This document shows, piece after piece, positions 39,950 to 63,944 of a stretch of DNA of 64,000 nucleotides. Both the position numbers and the translations under genes were made by a program. This stretch comes from Hypomesus transpacificus (taxonomy: Eukaryota; Chordata; Actinopteri; Osmeriformes; Osmeridae). Under the pieces are notes generated by a model. That model saw only the letters and a program-made list of their open reading frames with translations, searched no databases and had not been told where the DNA came from. The stretch is from positions 3,758,616-3,822,615 of the forward strand of contig NC_061068.1 in the NCBI RefSeq assembly GCF_021917145.1, read 5' to 3'. Position 1 is the first letter of the stretch. The number at the start of each line of letters is the position of its first letter.

Positions 39950-42780
39950 TTTCAATGTCTTATCAATGTACATTGGGTTTTGTACCATATAAGGTTTAGA
40001 AAAAAGAAAAAGGGTTTTCGCCATTATTAGAAATATCTTAATATGATTTCTCGTGGATGTAGAGTAGTGCAGAGGAAGTGGAGAATGTCCTTTCAGAGGG
40101 ATGTCCCCTCTGCTCTGTTGGCTTGACACAGTGGGAGCTTTTGGACTTCATTCTGCCACCGGCATTAAGGAGACAGACAAACGTCTCAGCTGTGTGACCG
40201 GATCGTCATAATCACCCGCTATAGATTCATTCAAATTAATCTTTCAAATGCCATGAGAAACGCTGCCTGTGACACGGTGCGATGGCCAGTTACAGCAGGA
40301 TGTGAGGAGAGCCGTCCAGTCCATTTACTACCAATAAAGCAGGGTAATGGATTGGCCATTAATACTCCCGAAGGGTTTCTTCTCACCCAGTCAATCTTCT
40401 TTTTTTTTTTGGTCTTCTTCACAAGCCTTTCCATCTCTCTCAGGCCTGCGTCTATACCTTCGTTTATTTCCCTGCTCGTCTGTCAAAGCCTCTTTGCCGC
40501 GCACGTTTTGGTATGCAGTCGCTGCATTATAATACATTTTAATTAATGAGCTTTATTCTTTATTAAGGCTGTCAAAAGTCTTTCAACAACGTTGATTGTC
40601 CTTTGCAGTGTTTCACGGGTACGGTTAACTTGTCTCTCTCCATCACTGCTGCTTCTCTCCCTGCATCACTGCTGCTTTTCTCTGGTGCGTCTCTCAGAAG
40701 TCTTCCTTCTTTGTCTACAGCCGTACCCCCTCCACACACCCACACAGCCTTACCCCCTCCCCCCCACACACACAGCCTTACCCCCTCCCCCCCACAGCCC
40801 CCCCCCCCCTCTTTTCACTTGCCGTTTCTCCTGTCGTATCTTAATCAAAATTGAGTTTCCACCACTCTAAATCCTACTTGTAGACACAGACTATTGGTTT
40901 TCCTTTTTAAAGCCAAGAGCGATCCCATGGTGGTGTACTCTCACTCTTCATAGTGGTTAAAAAACAACTGGAAGATCATGCCAGTATGTGGCACCCTGGT
41001 GATGGGGAGGACCTCTGAATATTGAATTCAATTTCACGCACTGGCTCATGTTTTTGTACAATTTCAATGGTCTTTTCACAAGAAGGGTCATTTTAGCTTT
41101 GCTCTTTCACACACACACACATTTTAGTATTATAAATGCTCCTTCCCTATCTCTGCTTTGTTGGGTTTATGCCAAGGTCTCAATCCAATCACTGTCTGAG
41201 ACAATCCTTTGCAGTCACGATTTATGTTTTAATCTGTTGAAATCCTAATCTGCCTCAGAGTAAGGGAGTGTGCTCATAATTCATTGAGCAGTGCTCCCAT
41301 GGATCAACGGATGTCTGCATGAATGGACCAAATACCATCCCTAGCACCGTACACTCAAACACTGAGCTGTTCACATCCTGGGAACTGGGAACTGAGGTGA
41401 AAATCATTTCTGCTGTACAATAATAACAGTAGGGACTGTATATTTTCAGAACAGACACACTTGAGAAAAACATTGTGCTATTTCATGATGTCCTGCAGCC
41501 TGTGCGATTGCAATTACAGGCTGGTATACGGCCTGGTGAAGTGTGTTCCCCTGATTGCGGATGCTGGTGAATGTTCAGCAGAGAGCTTAACCTCCGCGGC
41601 CCCGGAACATCTACTGCGCTGTAAACACGCTCTTAGACCCAATGACCTGTGGTCAAGTTGAAGGAGACCTGGAGGAGAAAAATAGGCTTCCAGACAGCCT
41701 TGACCTCATCCACCGGAAACACGACCTCACCAGCCGAACAACCTGCTGTCGGGACGAGCCCAGCCTCAACGCGACCCAGACTCCCCCCAGAGGAGACGAA
41801 GATCAACGAGAGCTGGAAGACCCTCAACATCTTTTCCTCTTCTCCAGGCCAGACTAACCTGGTTGTGAAGGTCGTTATCTCCTGCCTCAGCTGCTCCACA
41901 ACCTGCCCCAGGTAGGCATTCGCTCACCCATCAGCAGAACCCCGGATGTTCATGAAGTCCCTCTACATTGATCATCAGGAAAACAAGGACTAACAACAGC
42001 AACCACGTTCGAGATTCTTGCATAAACATCAGGCCAGAGTCTCCAATGGCTCGGGCTTGTTAGGTGGATAGAAGGGAATCCTACAAAATGTGAGCTCCTC
42101 AACAGCATTTTAATGTCAAGTGTGAATGGCATTTGGACAGTTCGACAGGTCTCCTGCCTGCCCTGTTATCATTAACAGTCTTCAGACTATGACATTTAGG
42201 AGGAGGTGGAAGAGAGGGGAAAAATGTGTCACCGTTATTGTCAGTCAGGCAATCTCCACCCTGGGGGCTGTAGAGGGACAACGCAGGTACTTCCTGAGTA
42301 AATACCTTCTGGAATATTAACTGGAATACACGTTGATGCATTCAGGCTACCAGTATAGGGATGAATGTATGCATGATTTTTGTTTGTGTGTGTGTGTGCA
42401 TGTGTGTTTGTTTATGCAAAATGAATATTTTAATATTAATTTGTCCATGGTTTGCACTGATCTTGACAAGGTTTTGCATAAAACATACTATACATTTTCG
42501 TTTGATGGGAATGATGAAGGGATGAGATGTGTGATCAAAAGATGTCTCACCTTTCTGGATGGGCAGATCCAGCTCCAACAGAGCCACTTAACTGTCCTGT
42601 TTGTCTGCTGGGTAGCAGAGAAGACATAAAGTGGTAAGAGCTTCAGTTTTTTATACACAATTATTTATGCTTTGAAGTAAAAGACAATGTGTATTGTGTA
42701 AACGTGATGGTTTTATTAAACAGCCTTTTTGAAAGGGTTTTGAAATAAAGTGAAGTCTTTGAGTTCAGTTAAAACAGCTT
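39950..42780. other. Intergenic sequence, no gene recognised
   Basis: A T-rich tract (40390-40410), a C-rich tract (40755-40812) and a possible short open segment at 41640-41915 whose product I do not recognise. No splice-consistent gene model could be made. Confidence 0.5.
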
Positions 42781-42899
42781 GCTAGTGGTAGGTGCTAGAC
42801 TAACCTGTCGCTAAAGCTCTTGATGACTAAATCCATCATTTGTCGGTGCTCTTGACTATGATAAATAGAGATACGCCACTGTCTCTTTAAGCAGGAGAG

Positions 42900-43243
42900 A
42901 AAAACGGAAAGAGCGAGCGTGTGAGAGAGAGAGAGAGAGGGGGAGAGAGATAGAGAGAGAAAGAGAAAGAGAGTTTTATTCTTATCTGGATTGTCAAATG
43001 CCAAACATTGGTGTACTAGTTATCTGTGTAACATGGCAAGGTTTTATTCCGTTGAAAAAAGTACAATGAGGGTGACAATTATTTGGATTGTTGGACCTGC
43101 AAGGGGCTGACTTAACACTGCAACTATCGGAAACATTGTCTCTGGTAGTCTACGACACCTTCGGATGGAGACCGCACTTGTCAAGAAAGTCTGAGTTTTA
43201 TCGTCGCTTGTGGAATACAGCTTCTAAAACATTCATCGAAGAC
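42900..43243 (+). other. Possible untranslated first exon upstream of the LRRC3-family gene
   Basis: A GA-rich stretch followed by TTTTATTCTTATC, then sequence ending at GAAGACAG|GTACGT, a good donor at 43244. LRRC3 genes usually have a non-coding first exon and one coding exon, and an acceptor exists at 46584. The link is inference from position and splice signals. Confidence 0.27.
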
Positions 43244-43635
43244 AGGTACGTAACAGACATACAAAACGGGTAATATTAACGTTTGCATTCTGCACGATTT
43301 GCTCATTAACGTTAGGTTGAAATTATTTAGTGACCACATATTTGTAAATCATAGTTTGGAATATTGTTTTTATGCGTTAGCAAAAATAGGATTTGAACTC
43401 ATCCACATCTTGGTTATATTTCGTTAAATGATTCCAGCAATTAATTATATGATATTATAATCATACTTTAATATGAAGATAATGTTTAATAAATACAATT
43501 TATTCGCGTAGGTTTGCTATTCATAGGCTTAAGTTATAGGTTTCCAGATTTCCTTAAAGGTGTTTTCACAACAATACCTTCTTCGACATATCATTCTCAC
43601 ACCATCATCTGTGTCGGGGAATTGGAAGTGATAAC

Positions 43636-43637
<2 letters not shown>

Positions 43638-43721
<84 letters not shown>
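43638..43721 (+). repeat. (CT)n-(CA)n microsatellite
   Basis: About 70 bases of CT followed by a short CA run. Confidence 0.95.
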
Positions 43722-44427
43722 TTTTTTTAAATCTCTGTTTCTCTCATTGATATTTCAGAGTAGGCTTACTTAAAATAAAACCTCAAACTATTCTTAAATG
43801 TGTTGATTGGTGTTATAACTTGGCTTTCATGTTCATTATCAGTAGATTCAACTGTTGATCCTGGGGTTTGATTTAGCTCACTTTGATCAAATGATCAATC
43901 ACTCACTGATGGAAAGACCTGTCATTCCACCCTGTGGTCACCTGCTCTCAAATGAAATGTCAGATATACTTAAAAACGTTGTGTCATGTGGTTCCACACA
44001 ATAGTGTTAAATCTTTTAAACGACACTCGGTTTTTGGAATCACTTGACACAAAGTGGTGACACAAACATAAAAAAAAAGAATCCGCCTGTGATGTACTTC
44101 TCTCTGTGTGAGGTGAGCTTTCATGTTTGCGACCTGGTCTTCCATACCCTCCCCAGATGGTTTGTGCCTAGGGCGGGGAAGGGGGGATGCAACACTGCTA
44201 ACCCAAACGTACTGTCAGATGGTTTACCTTAAGTATTAAGGGAACACTTGATACATGGACAAAGGTGGTTTATTATTAGGCTTAACAACCCTGAAAAGGG
44301 TACAAGGGAACGGAGAGCAGTGGCAAATAATAAAACAGAGTAAAACCGCTCTGCCTTCCTAACCAAACGCAAACTAAACAGAAATACAATCGGTGGCACC
44401 TGTTCCTTACCTAGTGTCGTTCAACAA

Positions 44428-44604
44428 GTCGCTAACGAGGGAATCGGACTAGTAATCTGAAGGTTGCCAGATCGATTCCCGGTCGTGGAAAATGACGTTG
44501 TGTCCTTGGGCAAGGCACTTCACCCTACTTGCCTCGGGGGACCTGTACTTTCTGTAAGTCGCTCTGGATAAGAGTGTCTGCTAAATGACTAAATGTAAAT
44601 GTAA
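44428..44604 (+). repeat. tRNA-derived SINE copy, 5'-truncated head
   Basis: Plus-strand copy with box B-like AGATCGATTCC and full tail ending ATGTAAATGTAA; the start of the tRNA-like head is divergent. Confidence 0.85.
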
Positions 44605-44846
44605 CGACGTGATGGGTGGTGTAGACCCTGTCTCTGCCAGTGCTTGTGAGGGCTGGACATGAGTTGATTTGATTGGAGGCAGACAGAGCATCCTTGTGTG
44701 TGTACACCTTGATGTCCCCCAGGTCCTGTGCATGTGATATGGCTCAGCTTGACAGCAGCACACAGCAGTGGGGTAAGGATGCCACTCACCTGTAGGGCAC
44801 TGCAACTACGTCACCCTGACTTGGGCCAGGTACCCTCTTTTTATAT

Positions 44847-45034
44847 GGGAGTCAGGTGGCTGAGCGGTTAAGGAGTCGGGCTGGTAATCTGAAGGTTGCC
44901 AGTTCAATTCCCGGCCGTGTCAAATGACGATGTGTCCTTGGGCAAGGCACTTCACCCTACTTACCTCGGGGAATGTCCCTGTACTTACTGTAAGTCGCTC
45001 TGGATAAGGGCGTCTGCTAAATGTAAATGTAATG
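44847..45034 (+). repeat. tRNA-derived SINE copy, full length
   Basis: Best copy in the window. Box A region GTGGCTGAGCGGTTAAGGAG and box B GTTCAATTCC (44902-44911) are recognisable RNA polymerase III promoter elements derived from a tRNA. The 3' part ends CTGCTAAATGTAAATGTAAT, an L2-like tail used for LINE-assisted retrotransposition. Confidence 0.9.
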
Positions 45035-45632
45035 TATATTGCCAAGACCTTTTAGCACGAAGATGAGGGCAAACGATAACGATAAATAACCACTGAGGAC
45101 CTATTTAGATAGTATGAGTAATTGTGACTTGCCATTGAATGGATTGGCGCATGGAAAGGTGGATGGGTTTCTGCGTGAACAGAACACCATTTGTCAAATC
45201 CAAATTCAGTCAGTGAGAGGTTTAATACAATATTTAAAATGGTGACAGGCTCAGAAATATCAGGCCATATCTGAGGCGACTGTTTAACAGCAAGGTACTT
45301 CTGTGGAAGTCCAGGGGCTCGATAAAAAAAGAAAAGAAAGTCTAAAAATGAAAACTGAGATGAAATTGACCCCTCTGGGAAGTCAAATTGATCCGTGTGT
45401 GAGTGTGTGAAGGCTGCAGACCCCACTCTCCAGGTATCTGCCAGCTCCTCTTATGATGCTGAGGCTGTCCAGGCTGCATCTCCTGGGTTGAAGTGGCCCA
45501 GGCCACAGCCACTCGGCTAGGGTGCTTTTATTGACACGGTTGAGACATAGCCTAGATGGATGGGTCAGACTGTAATAGTGTAGCAGCAGTGCTTAGGTCT
45601 ATTGATCATTTTGTTTTTAATGTTACCCGCTG

Positions 45633-45667
<35 letters not shown>

Positions 45668-46584
45668 TTTGCTCCCTTCTAAGATGTGATGAAAGACTAT
45701 GGTGGATAGAGGGAAAAAAAATAGGATAATGAGTAAATGAATGCTTGTATTTATGAATGTAATGTTTGTGTGTGCTTGTGTGGTGATGTTAGGGGTGGGA
45801 GGGAGAGAGACAGACAAACACCCTTCCTGTTTTGTCATTAAACATGATGGATATTCATTCTCTGCACATCCCTCACCCTATCATTTACTGTCATTATGTA
45901 TTTGTTGGATAATGGATGAAAGGTTGCCTCTATAAAAAAAAAATACACAAGGATGCTGCTGTTTATCTTTTTTCCTAAAATAACATGTTTTTAACATATC
46001 AACCCCTTCTCTTCAACTGACGTTTACACCTGAAATGAATGAATCTAATTGAACCAAATGTAAACATGGACATACGCTTCGTGCACGGATGGATTGCACA
46101 CTATATGTTTGTTAAAAAACAGAATGTGTTAGCTACCTTGTCAGAAGAAAACATTCAACAAACAATATAACCAACAATGCACCAACCCCTCCACCAAACC
46201 AGTCTTCCTCCAACTGTTCAGCAAGTTCCACACAGATACGGCTTCAAGACAAGGTGTAAAAATCTCCTGTGGTGGTAAATGCCGTGAAAGTAGTAAACAT
46301 TACATTTAGCAGACATGGCCAACATAATCGATGCAAGGTTTTGCGTGATCAATGGTCGTGCACCGGCCAAGTCGATGCGGGATACTGGTGTGGTAGTAAA
46401 CGTGTTTAACAAAGGATCTCTCAGACGGTAATCTGGTTTGCTTCTCCTCTTTCCTCACTGACCCTATTTTCACTCCTCTTCAACCCGCTGTAATCTCCCT
46501 TGTCTGCTCATGTTTGTCTGTGTGTTTGTGTGTGTGTGTCGGTCTGCCTTACACACTCTCTGACCTTGTTACCTTTTTCAACAG

Positions 46585-46884
46585 TGCCCTGGTGTCTCTT
46601 TAGATCTTCTTTCTCCAAGGACTGGTGTCTCTTTAGATCTGCTTTCTCCAAGAACTGGTGTCTCTTTAGATCTGCTCTCTCCGGGACTGTCTCTTTTTGT
46701 ACCTGGTTTCTCTTTTTGGCTCGCTCTCTCTCCTGGGCTGGAGTGTCCCTCCCTGCGGTGGACGTTTCTCCCCGTGGCTGACGTGTCTCTTTCTCTGCCT
46801 GTTTGTCCTTCTGGGGTGTGGTCTCTCTCCCGGCTGGAGTGTCTCTTTTTGGAGCTGTTGTGTGTGGAGGGCTATGGTGAGGCG
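46585..46884 (+). other. 5' untranslated part of the LRRC3-family coding exon
   Basis: Begins after a strong acceptor (ACCTTTTTCAACAG, AG at 46583-46584). It contains three copies of a ~36-base unit, TGGTGTCTCTTTAGATCTGC plus TTTCTCCAAGA (about 46592-46690). An out-of-frame ATG at 46873 precedes the chosen start by 12 bases. Confidence 0.5.
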
Positions 46885-47787
46885 ATGTGCGCTGGCTGGA
46901 GGACTGGCTGGTGTGAGACATGGGGTGGCCGAGGGAGAGGTGGAGGAACGGGGCCGTGGGATGGGAACCGACAGGGGCTTGGGCCTGGACGTGGGCTGGG
47001 GTCAGGGGTCGTCGTCTGGATCCTTGTCCTCTTGCTGGGCATGTGTGGCCTGGCGTGTGGCCAGTGCCCAGACAGCTGCCACTGTGCCTGGGACACTGGC
47101 ACGGTGCTCTGTGTGGACGCGGGTCTGCGGGAGGTCCCTCAGGGACTGCCCCCAGACACCGTGTCCCTCCACCTGGAGCGCAACTACATCCGCCACCTCC
47201 CCGAGGACGCCTTCAGGGGGCTTCCGCACCTCCAGGACCTCCACCTCTCCCACAACCGCATCGACACCCTCTCCTCCGGGGCCCTGCGGCACCTGGGGCC
47301 GGAGCTGCGGCTGCTCGACCTCTCTCACAACCAGCTGAGCCGCGCCAACCGGGAGGAGTTCGGAGCCACCCGCGCCAAGACCCGCCTCTACCACAACCCC
47401 TGGCACTGCGACTGCACCCTGCAGGAGCTGATGGAGACGCTCAACCTGGAGCCGGAGACGGTGAACGGCATCGTGTGCGAGAGCTCGGTGCGCGGCGTGG
47501 GCGAGGGAGGCCGCTGGGAGGACCCGGCGTCGCTGGGGGAACACGCGGGCCAGCCCCTGGTCAAGCTGCTGGACTCTGGGGTGAACTTCTGCAGCCTGCA
47601 GAGGAAGACCACTGACGTGGCCATGCTGGTGACCATGTTTGTGTGGTTCTTCATGGTTATCGTGTATGTGGTGTACTACGTCAGGCAGAACCAGGCCGAG
47701 GCCAGACGGCACATGGAGTACCTGAAGAGTTTACCTAGTCCTAAGAAGACGCCTACCGAGGGAGACACGCTGAGCACGGGCTTCTGA
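46885..47787 (+). CDS. LRRC3-family leucine-rich repeat membrane protein
   Basis: 300 residues in one exon. A long Gly/Arg-rich leader is followed by a hydrophobic signal core (41-55) and likely cleavage before CPDSCHC. Then come an LRRNT cap (61-90, four Cys), about three leucine-rich repeats (LHLERN, LHLSHN, LDLSHN), an LRRCT cap (HNPWHCDC at 170-177; VCESS), one membrane helix (about 245-266, TDVAMLVTMFVWFFMVIVYVVYYV) and a short tail starting RQNQAEARRH with EYLKSLPS. The membrane-tail block is diagnostic for LRRC3/LRRC3B/LRRC3C. I cannot decide the paralogue; genomic context near col2a1 suggests an LRRC3C-type copy. Residues about 202-218 (Gly-rich, ending before EHAGQPL) look like an insertion relative to the relatives. 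The start is uncertain because the leader before the signal core is unusually long; no better in-frame ATG exists. Confidence 0.85.
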   Translation: MCAGWRTGWCETWGGRGRGGGTGPWDGNRQGLGPGRGLGSGVVVWILVLLLGMCGLACGQCPDSCHCAWDTGTVLCVDAGLREVPQGLPPDTVSLHLERNYIRHLPEDAFRGLPHLQDLHLSHNRIDTLSSGALRHLGPELRLLDLSHNQLSRANREEFGATRAKTRLYHNPWHCDCTLQELMETLNLEPETVNGIVCESSVRGVGEGGRWEDPASLGEHAGQPLVKLLDSGVNFCSLQRKTTDVAMLVTMFVWFFMVIVYVVYYVRQNQAEARRHMEYLKSLPSPKKTPTEGDTLSTGF

Positions 47788-50700
47788 GAAGTCAAGACGA
47801 TGTTCTGCTGGAACCCTCCTCTTCAGCGAACAGTGGGGGAGGGCGGAGGGGTGGTGAGATGTTTGACTCTCAACGTAAAGGCCACAGAGTCGCACCTTCT
47901 CTGCTCTGTTTGAACAATTACTGTGAATACATTTGTTGAAGAAAGAAAAGAAAAAAAGCGGGCAATATTTTCTTTTTGTAGCTGTTGTGTCTTTGATGTT
48001 GTTATGTTTCCAGGTTTACAAAAATGTTACTATTCTATGAATGCCAAAATGCTGAAATGTATAGAAAGTGTTTTCTGTATGATAGCACTTCTGCATTATC
48101 AGGAGGAACTGTAGAACATAAATGTGTCATTTGTTTCTCCCGACCTGATCCCTCACTATTCTCATTGCTTTTCCATTTCGGGCCCTAATAATGTTGCTAA
48201 TAATGTTGTAACCGTTTCCAGCTGACCTCTTCATCTCCTGGCACAGAACAGCCCCTGGAACCATCGCAGCCAATCAAGGGAAGTGTTTCTCAATCAGGCT
48301 AGCGGATTGAGTAAATGTTAATTCAGAATCAGGAAGCTCGTCATCAGGGAAGGCTGTTATAGCCCCCTTGTAAAGAAGGTCAACAAGCCAGCTAGCGTGA
48401 TGAACATCTAACCGCTGATCTAAATATACGAAGTGATAGAGAGGCCGGATCTACCATATTGGCAATCTAGGCACGTGCCCAGGGGCCCTTGGGCATAGAG
48501 GGGCCCTTAATTATGGGAGATTTGTTTTAGTTTTTTTGGGCTTCACTAAAACAGTCGACACAAGGCTTGCTTTGCCCTCGATCTTGATCATCATCCAATC
48601 AAAATAAAATGAAAGTTGTTGTAAAAAAAATAAGTATGATTGGGGGGGGGGGGGGGCACTTGAGCTGCACAGTTGCAGTTGAGCTTCAGTGCCCAGGGGT
48701 CCTTGGGGGTACTAATCTGGGCTTGATGGAGAGAGAGGGAGGGGCTGATTTAGAGCCACAGGCGCTGTCGTTGTGAGGTTTGGCAGGAATGGAGCGTTGA
48801 AAGGCTGCGAAGGCTACGATCTGGTGTCGCTGTCTACCGCACGGACGACGTGTGGCTGTCTCACACTCAGAGAAATTAAGACCATATTTAGAACAGGGTT
48901 TTAATAATTGAGACGTTCTTTGTTAATTAGAGGTATGAAAGCATCAGTCTGTCCAGGATGGCTCTTCTCTTCCTGTGGGTGTTCGCTTGTCTCCTGAGTG
49001 AATCCTGGTTCAAACCCGGACTCTACTGTGTGTGCTGTTTTAGGTGTACTGTTATCTGAGTGTCTAGTGTCAGTGGAGAATGATTCAGCTGAGAATGATT
49101 CAGTTGAAAATGAACATTTGAGAATCAACCTCATTCAACTGCTTTAAAAGAAATCTCAAAACATGGTTGATAATTAACCAAAAATGAGATCATTAGTGAT
49201 TAAGCAGTAGAAAAAAATGTTTTAGCACTTGTTTGTGTACCCATTCTTCTTTCCCCTTTACCCATGGTTAAGGACCAAGTGAGGTTTGTGAGTTGAGATT
49301 TTATGTTTGATATGTTTTAACTTAATGTTGTATAGCCTTTTTTCACTCTGGCAGGGGGACTGCCAACGGAAACTAGCTTTTTGGCTATAATTGGGTGCAT
49401 TTACATTTTAATGTTCATGAATGTACAGTCTCCCTCTTGAATAACATGAATTGAAATTGAAATTCATCCTGTAACTCAATGTGACAAGCAGCTAGTCTCT
49501 CAGACACAGTAGAGACAGCTATGTTGAGTTATGATTTATTTCTGTAACATATACTGTATATGTGTTTGAAATATCTGTCTGTGTGTTGAATGTACGTTTT
49601 TTGTCCATGAACCAATTCAGTGTGCACAAAGTGACCTGACTTTGTATGCTAGATGATCAATACCACCAAGACGTTGATCAATTGAGCTTAACCTAGAGGT
49701 GGGGGTTTGTTGTTCAAGGCGAGGCTAAAATGGCTTATTATGTCTGTGCTATGGAGTTCTGAGTAAGATGTTTAAAGCTAAAGGCTGTGGTGATGTGTTG
49801 TGCTGGGTCAAGAAAAACAAACGTATGTCAAAAAATAACTGTGAATGTATGAATATGAACAAGCTGATATTTTTAAGGTTTTAAGGCAGGGTCTGACGTC
49901 CACAAACTCAACTAGAGAACTAAGATGAAGAAATCAAATTTATAGTCCACATTTATGTGTAAATTGACGTGCTCTGTCCAGATGGTGTTCATAATATGTA
50001 GGTGTGACTGTGTATAGACAGATACATTAACTTATGTTCTGATTTCAGTTTCCATCTGGTCAAAACATCAGTCAAACAAACAAACAAGGACCAAGCTTGC
50101 TTCCTGTGCTGGTTTTATTACATTGATTTATTTTATTTGGGATGTTTTTAGATTTTATTTCTCTCTATGTCAATAATTATTCTAACAAAAATAACATCAT
50201 AGATTTGGAAACCAATATATAAATAATAGATGAAAAATGGAAAAAACTAAAATATAAAAACAAAATCAAACAAACGTGGCTGTGTTTTATTCATAGAAAT
50301 GCTTCTACCTTTTATTGCCAAGGTGAGAGGTTAGAAGAAAAGGAAAAGAAAGTACAGAATGACTGAATCAATTCACAACATGGCGTGTTTGATCACGACT
50401 GCCAATGTTTCCCATTTCTACTCTACCATGCTTTCAAAGAAATTGTGAAAAACTATTTTAACACATACAAAAAGTACATGATATCAATTTTACCTCCAAC
50501 TCAACCTACTTATTATTGAGTTTTGTTTACTAATGTCACCACATCAACATAAAACATAAATGAAATGGCCCAATCTCAATCAACCGTCTTGCCTTTGTCT
50601 TCCTAGGTTGTCACTTAACCACCCTTCCCCCTGAATAGATAGATGTGTAGATCGATGTAATTCATACATAAGAAGAAGTACAACACAGGAAATCGATTTG

Positions 50701-50877
50701 ACATCACTTCCTTTTTTGGGGTATTCTGACACTTCCAACAGTGAGGTGTGAACAGGAAGAACCAGGAGGGAAATATTCAGCCAAATGTACAACTTCCTGC
50801 ACACTCAATGGGAAAACAGAGAGAAAAATAAAAAATAAAAATAAAAAAGCAACTTTAGTCTGTTCTTGTTTTTGTCT
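47788..50877. other. 3' flank of the LRRC3-family gene and intergenic sequence
   Basis: No further coding sequence seen. At about 48430-48730 a segment with GAGAGGCCGGATCTACCATA and two copies of GCCCAGGGG[CT]CC resembles a fish interspersed repeat, not assigned. The rest is A/T-rich and unremarkable. Confidence 0.45.
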
Positions 50878-50883
50878 TTTATT
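50878..50883 (-). terminator. Candidate polyadenylation signal of col2a1
   Basis: AATAAA on the minus strand about 1.45 kb after the col2a1 stop codon, followed on that strand by A-rich sequence. Confidence 0.45.
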
Positions 50884-52334
50884 TCCAATTTACATTAATC
50901 AAAACCGTAACAAAAACAAAACCATGATCATCATCATCATCATCATAATAATGCTATTATTATTAATAATAATAATATTATTAATAATCAGAAATATACA
51001 CACCCTCACACATGAATAGACTGTGTCCCGGGGTTAGGGACTGTTCTGTGCACAGAGGGTGACAGGGTGTCTAGTGATACATCTCTCTGGACTAGGGGGC
51101 ACAGAGGTGGGCAGGGCAGCGGAGTTTAGGTCCTGGAGTGTGTTTGCCAGGGCACAGTGTACTTCCTGTGTGAGGGGTCAGCGGAGGCTGATGGGAGGAA
51201 GTGATGCGGGTAGGGGTGAGGGGGTAAACGTCATCAGAGGAGGGCCGATGCTGGACGGGTCTCTGGGCTTCTCTCCAGATGTCTCCCGTGCCAGGTAGCA
51301 AGGTTGGGGTTCTGTAAACTTCTGGGTCAAGGCCATACTTTGTTTAGTTGTTTTCTTTTTAGTGTGAGGTAGCTTCAAAAATCATAACTAAAACAAAACG
51401 AAAAATGACAACAAAAAAAAGGATCTAGGAGGAATTTGGAATTTTGGAAGTCTCTTTTGATTGGCAGCTACAGGCCGAGGGGGCGGGGCAGGGGGGCAGG
51501 GACATTTGTCACCCTGAAAAACAAACTCCCAGGGTGCAATGTACTCACTGACCACTGTATATATATATGTGTATACACACACATATATATACATATATAC
51601 ATGTCACTACATATCAGTATCTGGTTGTTAAAAAATACAGACTTGTTTTACAACAATAGCACCATTGACTTTATTATAATACACAGTAACTTTCTGATAC
51701 ACACTGGCGGTCGAAATAGGAACACCTGCACTTACTACATAGCTAGATTTTTTGGTTTCAACAAGATAATATGTGGATATGGAGCAGGAGAGGGGAGTGG
51801 AGAAGGGTGGGGAGAGGGATGGGGTGGGGCTGAAGGTGTGTGTGTGTGTGGAGGGAGGGGGACTGATATACTATTGTACAGTATATATAGGCTGCTCCTA
51901 TTGGCTGTGACACACCTGGGACCCACACCTAAACAATAAATAAATAACACCATCACGTTTCTATCTGTCTCTCCCTGCCGAGGTCCCCTTGCCTTCAGGG
52001 GAGGGCTGCCCAGGATGGAGTAGGGGTGGGAGTGGGGGGGTCCGTGGGGGGGTTCTGGGAGAGAGAGAGGGGCGAGGGGGTCAGGGGGAGACTGGAGGCG
52101 ATGCTGGATGAATCTCAGATGACTGCTGCTGGTGCCATTCAGTGCAGATATCCTAGGAGTACGACTTGGAAAAAGCACTTTTTACTTAGAAAAAAAGTCC
52201 CATTTAAAAAAAAAGTGTCTCGATCTTTCTGTTCTCTCTTTATTCCTTTTTTTCTTTTGAAGTGTGTGTTTCTCTTTCATCTTTTTTTTTTTTGTTCAAT
52301 TCACGGTTCTCTTCTTCTTTCCATTCCTCTATCT
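50884..52334 (-). other. col2a1: 3' untranslated region of col2a1
   Basis: Between the stop codon at 52335 and the candidate polyadenylation signal. Includes T-rich runs close to the stop, a GA/GT-rich block at 51780-52110 and a TA/CA tract at 51558-51600. No open frame of interest. Confidence 0.6.
50926..50992 (+). repeat. ATC/AAT trinucleotide tract
   Basis: (ATC)n then (AAT)n-like sequence near the end of the col2a1 3' UTR. Confidence 0.8.

Positions 52335-63944
<11,610 letters not shown>

Noticed and set aside
41633..41915. Overlapping 71-88-codon frames on both strands near a CCCCAG|GTAGGC-like donor
   Set aside because: No family recognised, no matching upstream acceptor or partner exon; not enough to call a gene.
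44847..44920. tRNA gene
   Set aside because: Box A and B are recognisable but the sequence continues into an L2-like tail and has relatives in the window; it is a SINE head.
46296..46316. ACATTTAGCAGACATGG, resembling the SINE tail
   Set aside because: Only about 15 bases match; could be chance.
46697..47338. 213-codon alternative-frame ORF overlapping the LRRC3-family gene
   Set aside because: Arg/Ser/Thr-rich composition typical of an off-frame reading of GC-rich LRR sequence; kept only as a possible overlapping upstream start.
47002..47712. 236-codon antisense frame opposite the LRRC3-family gene
   Set aside because: GC-rich shadow of the real coding exon; no homologous features.
51700..51740. 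ACTGGCGGTCGAAATAGGAA, somewhat like a Tc1 terminus
   Set aside because: Match too short and divergent, no partner end.
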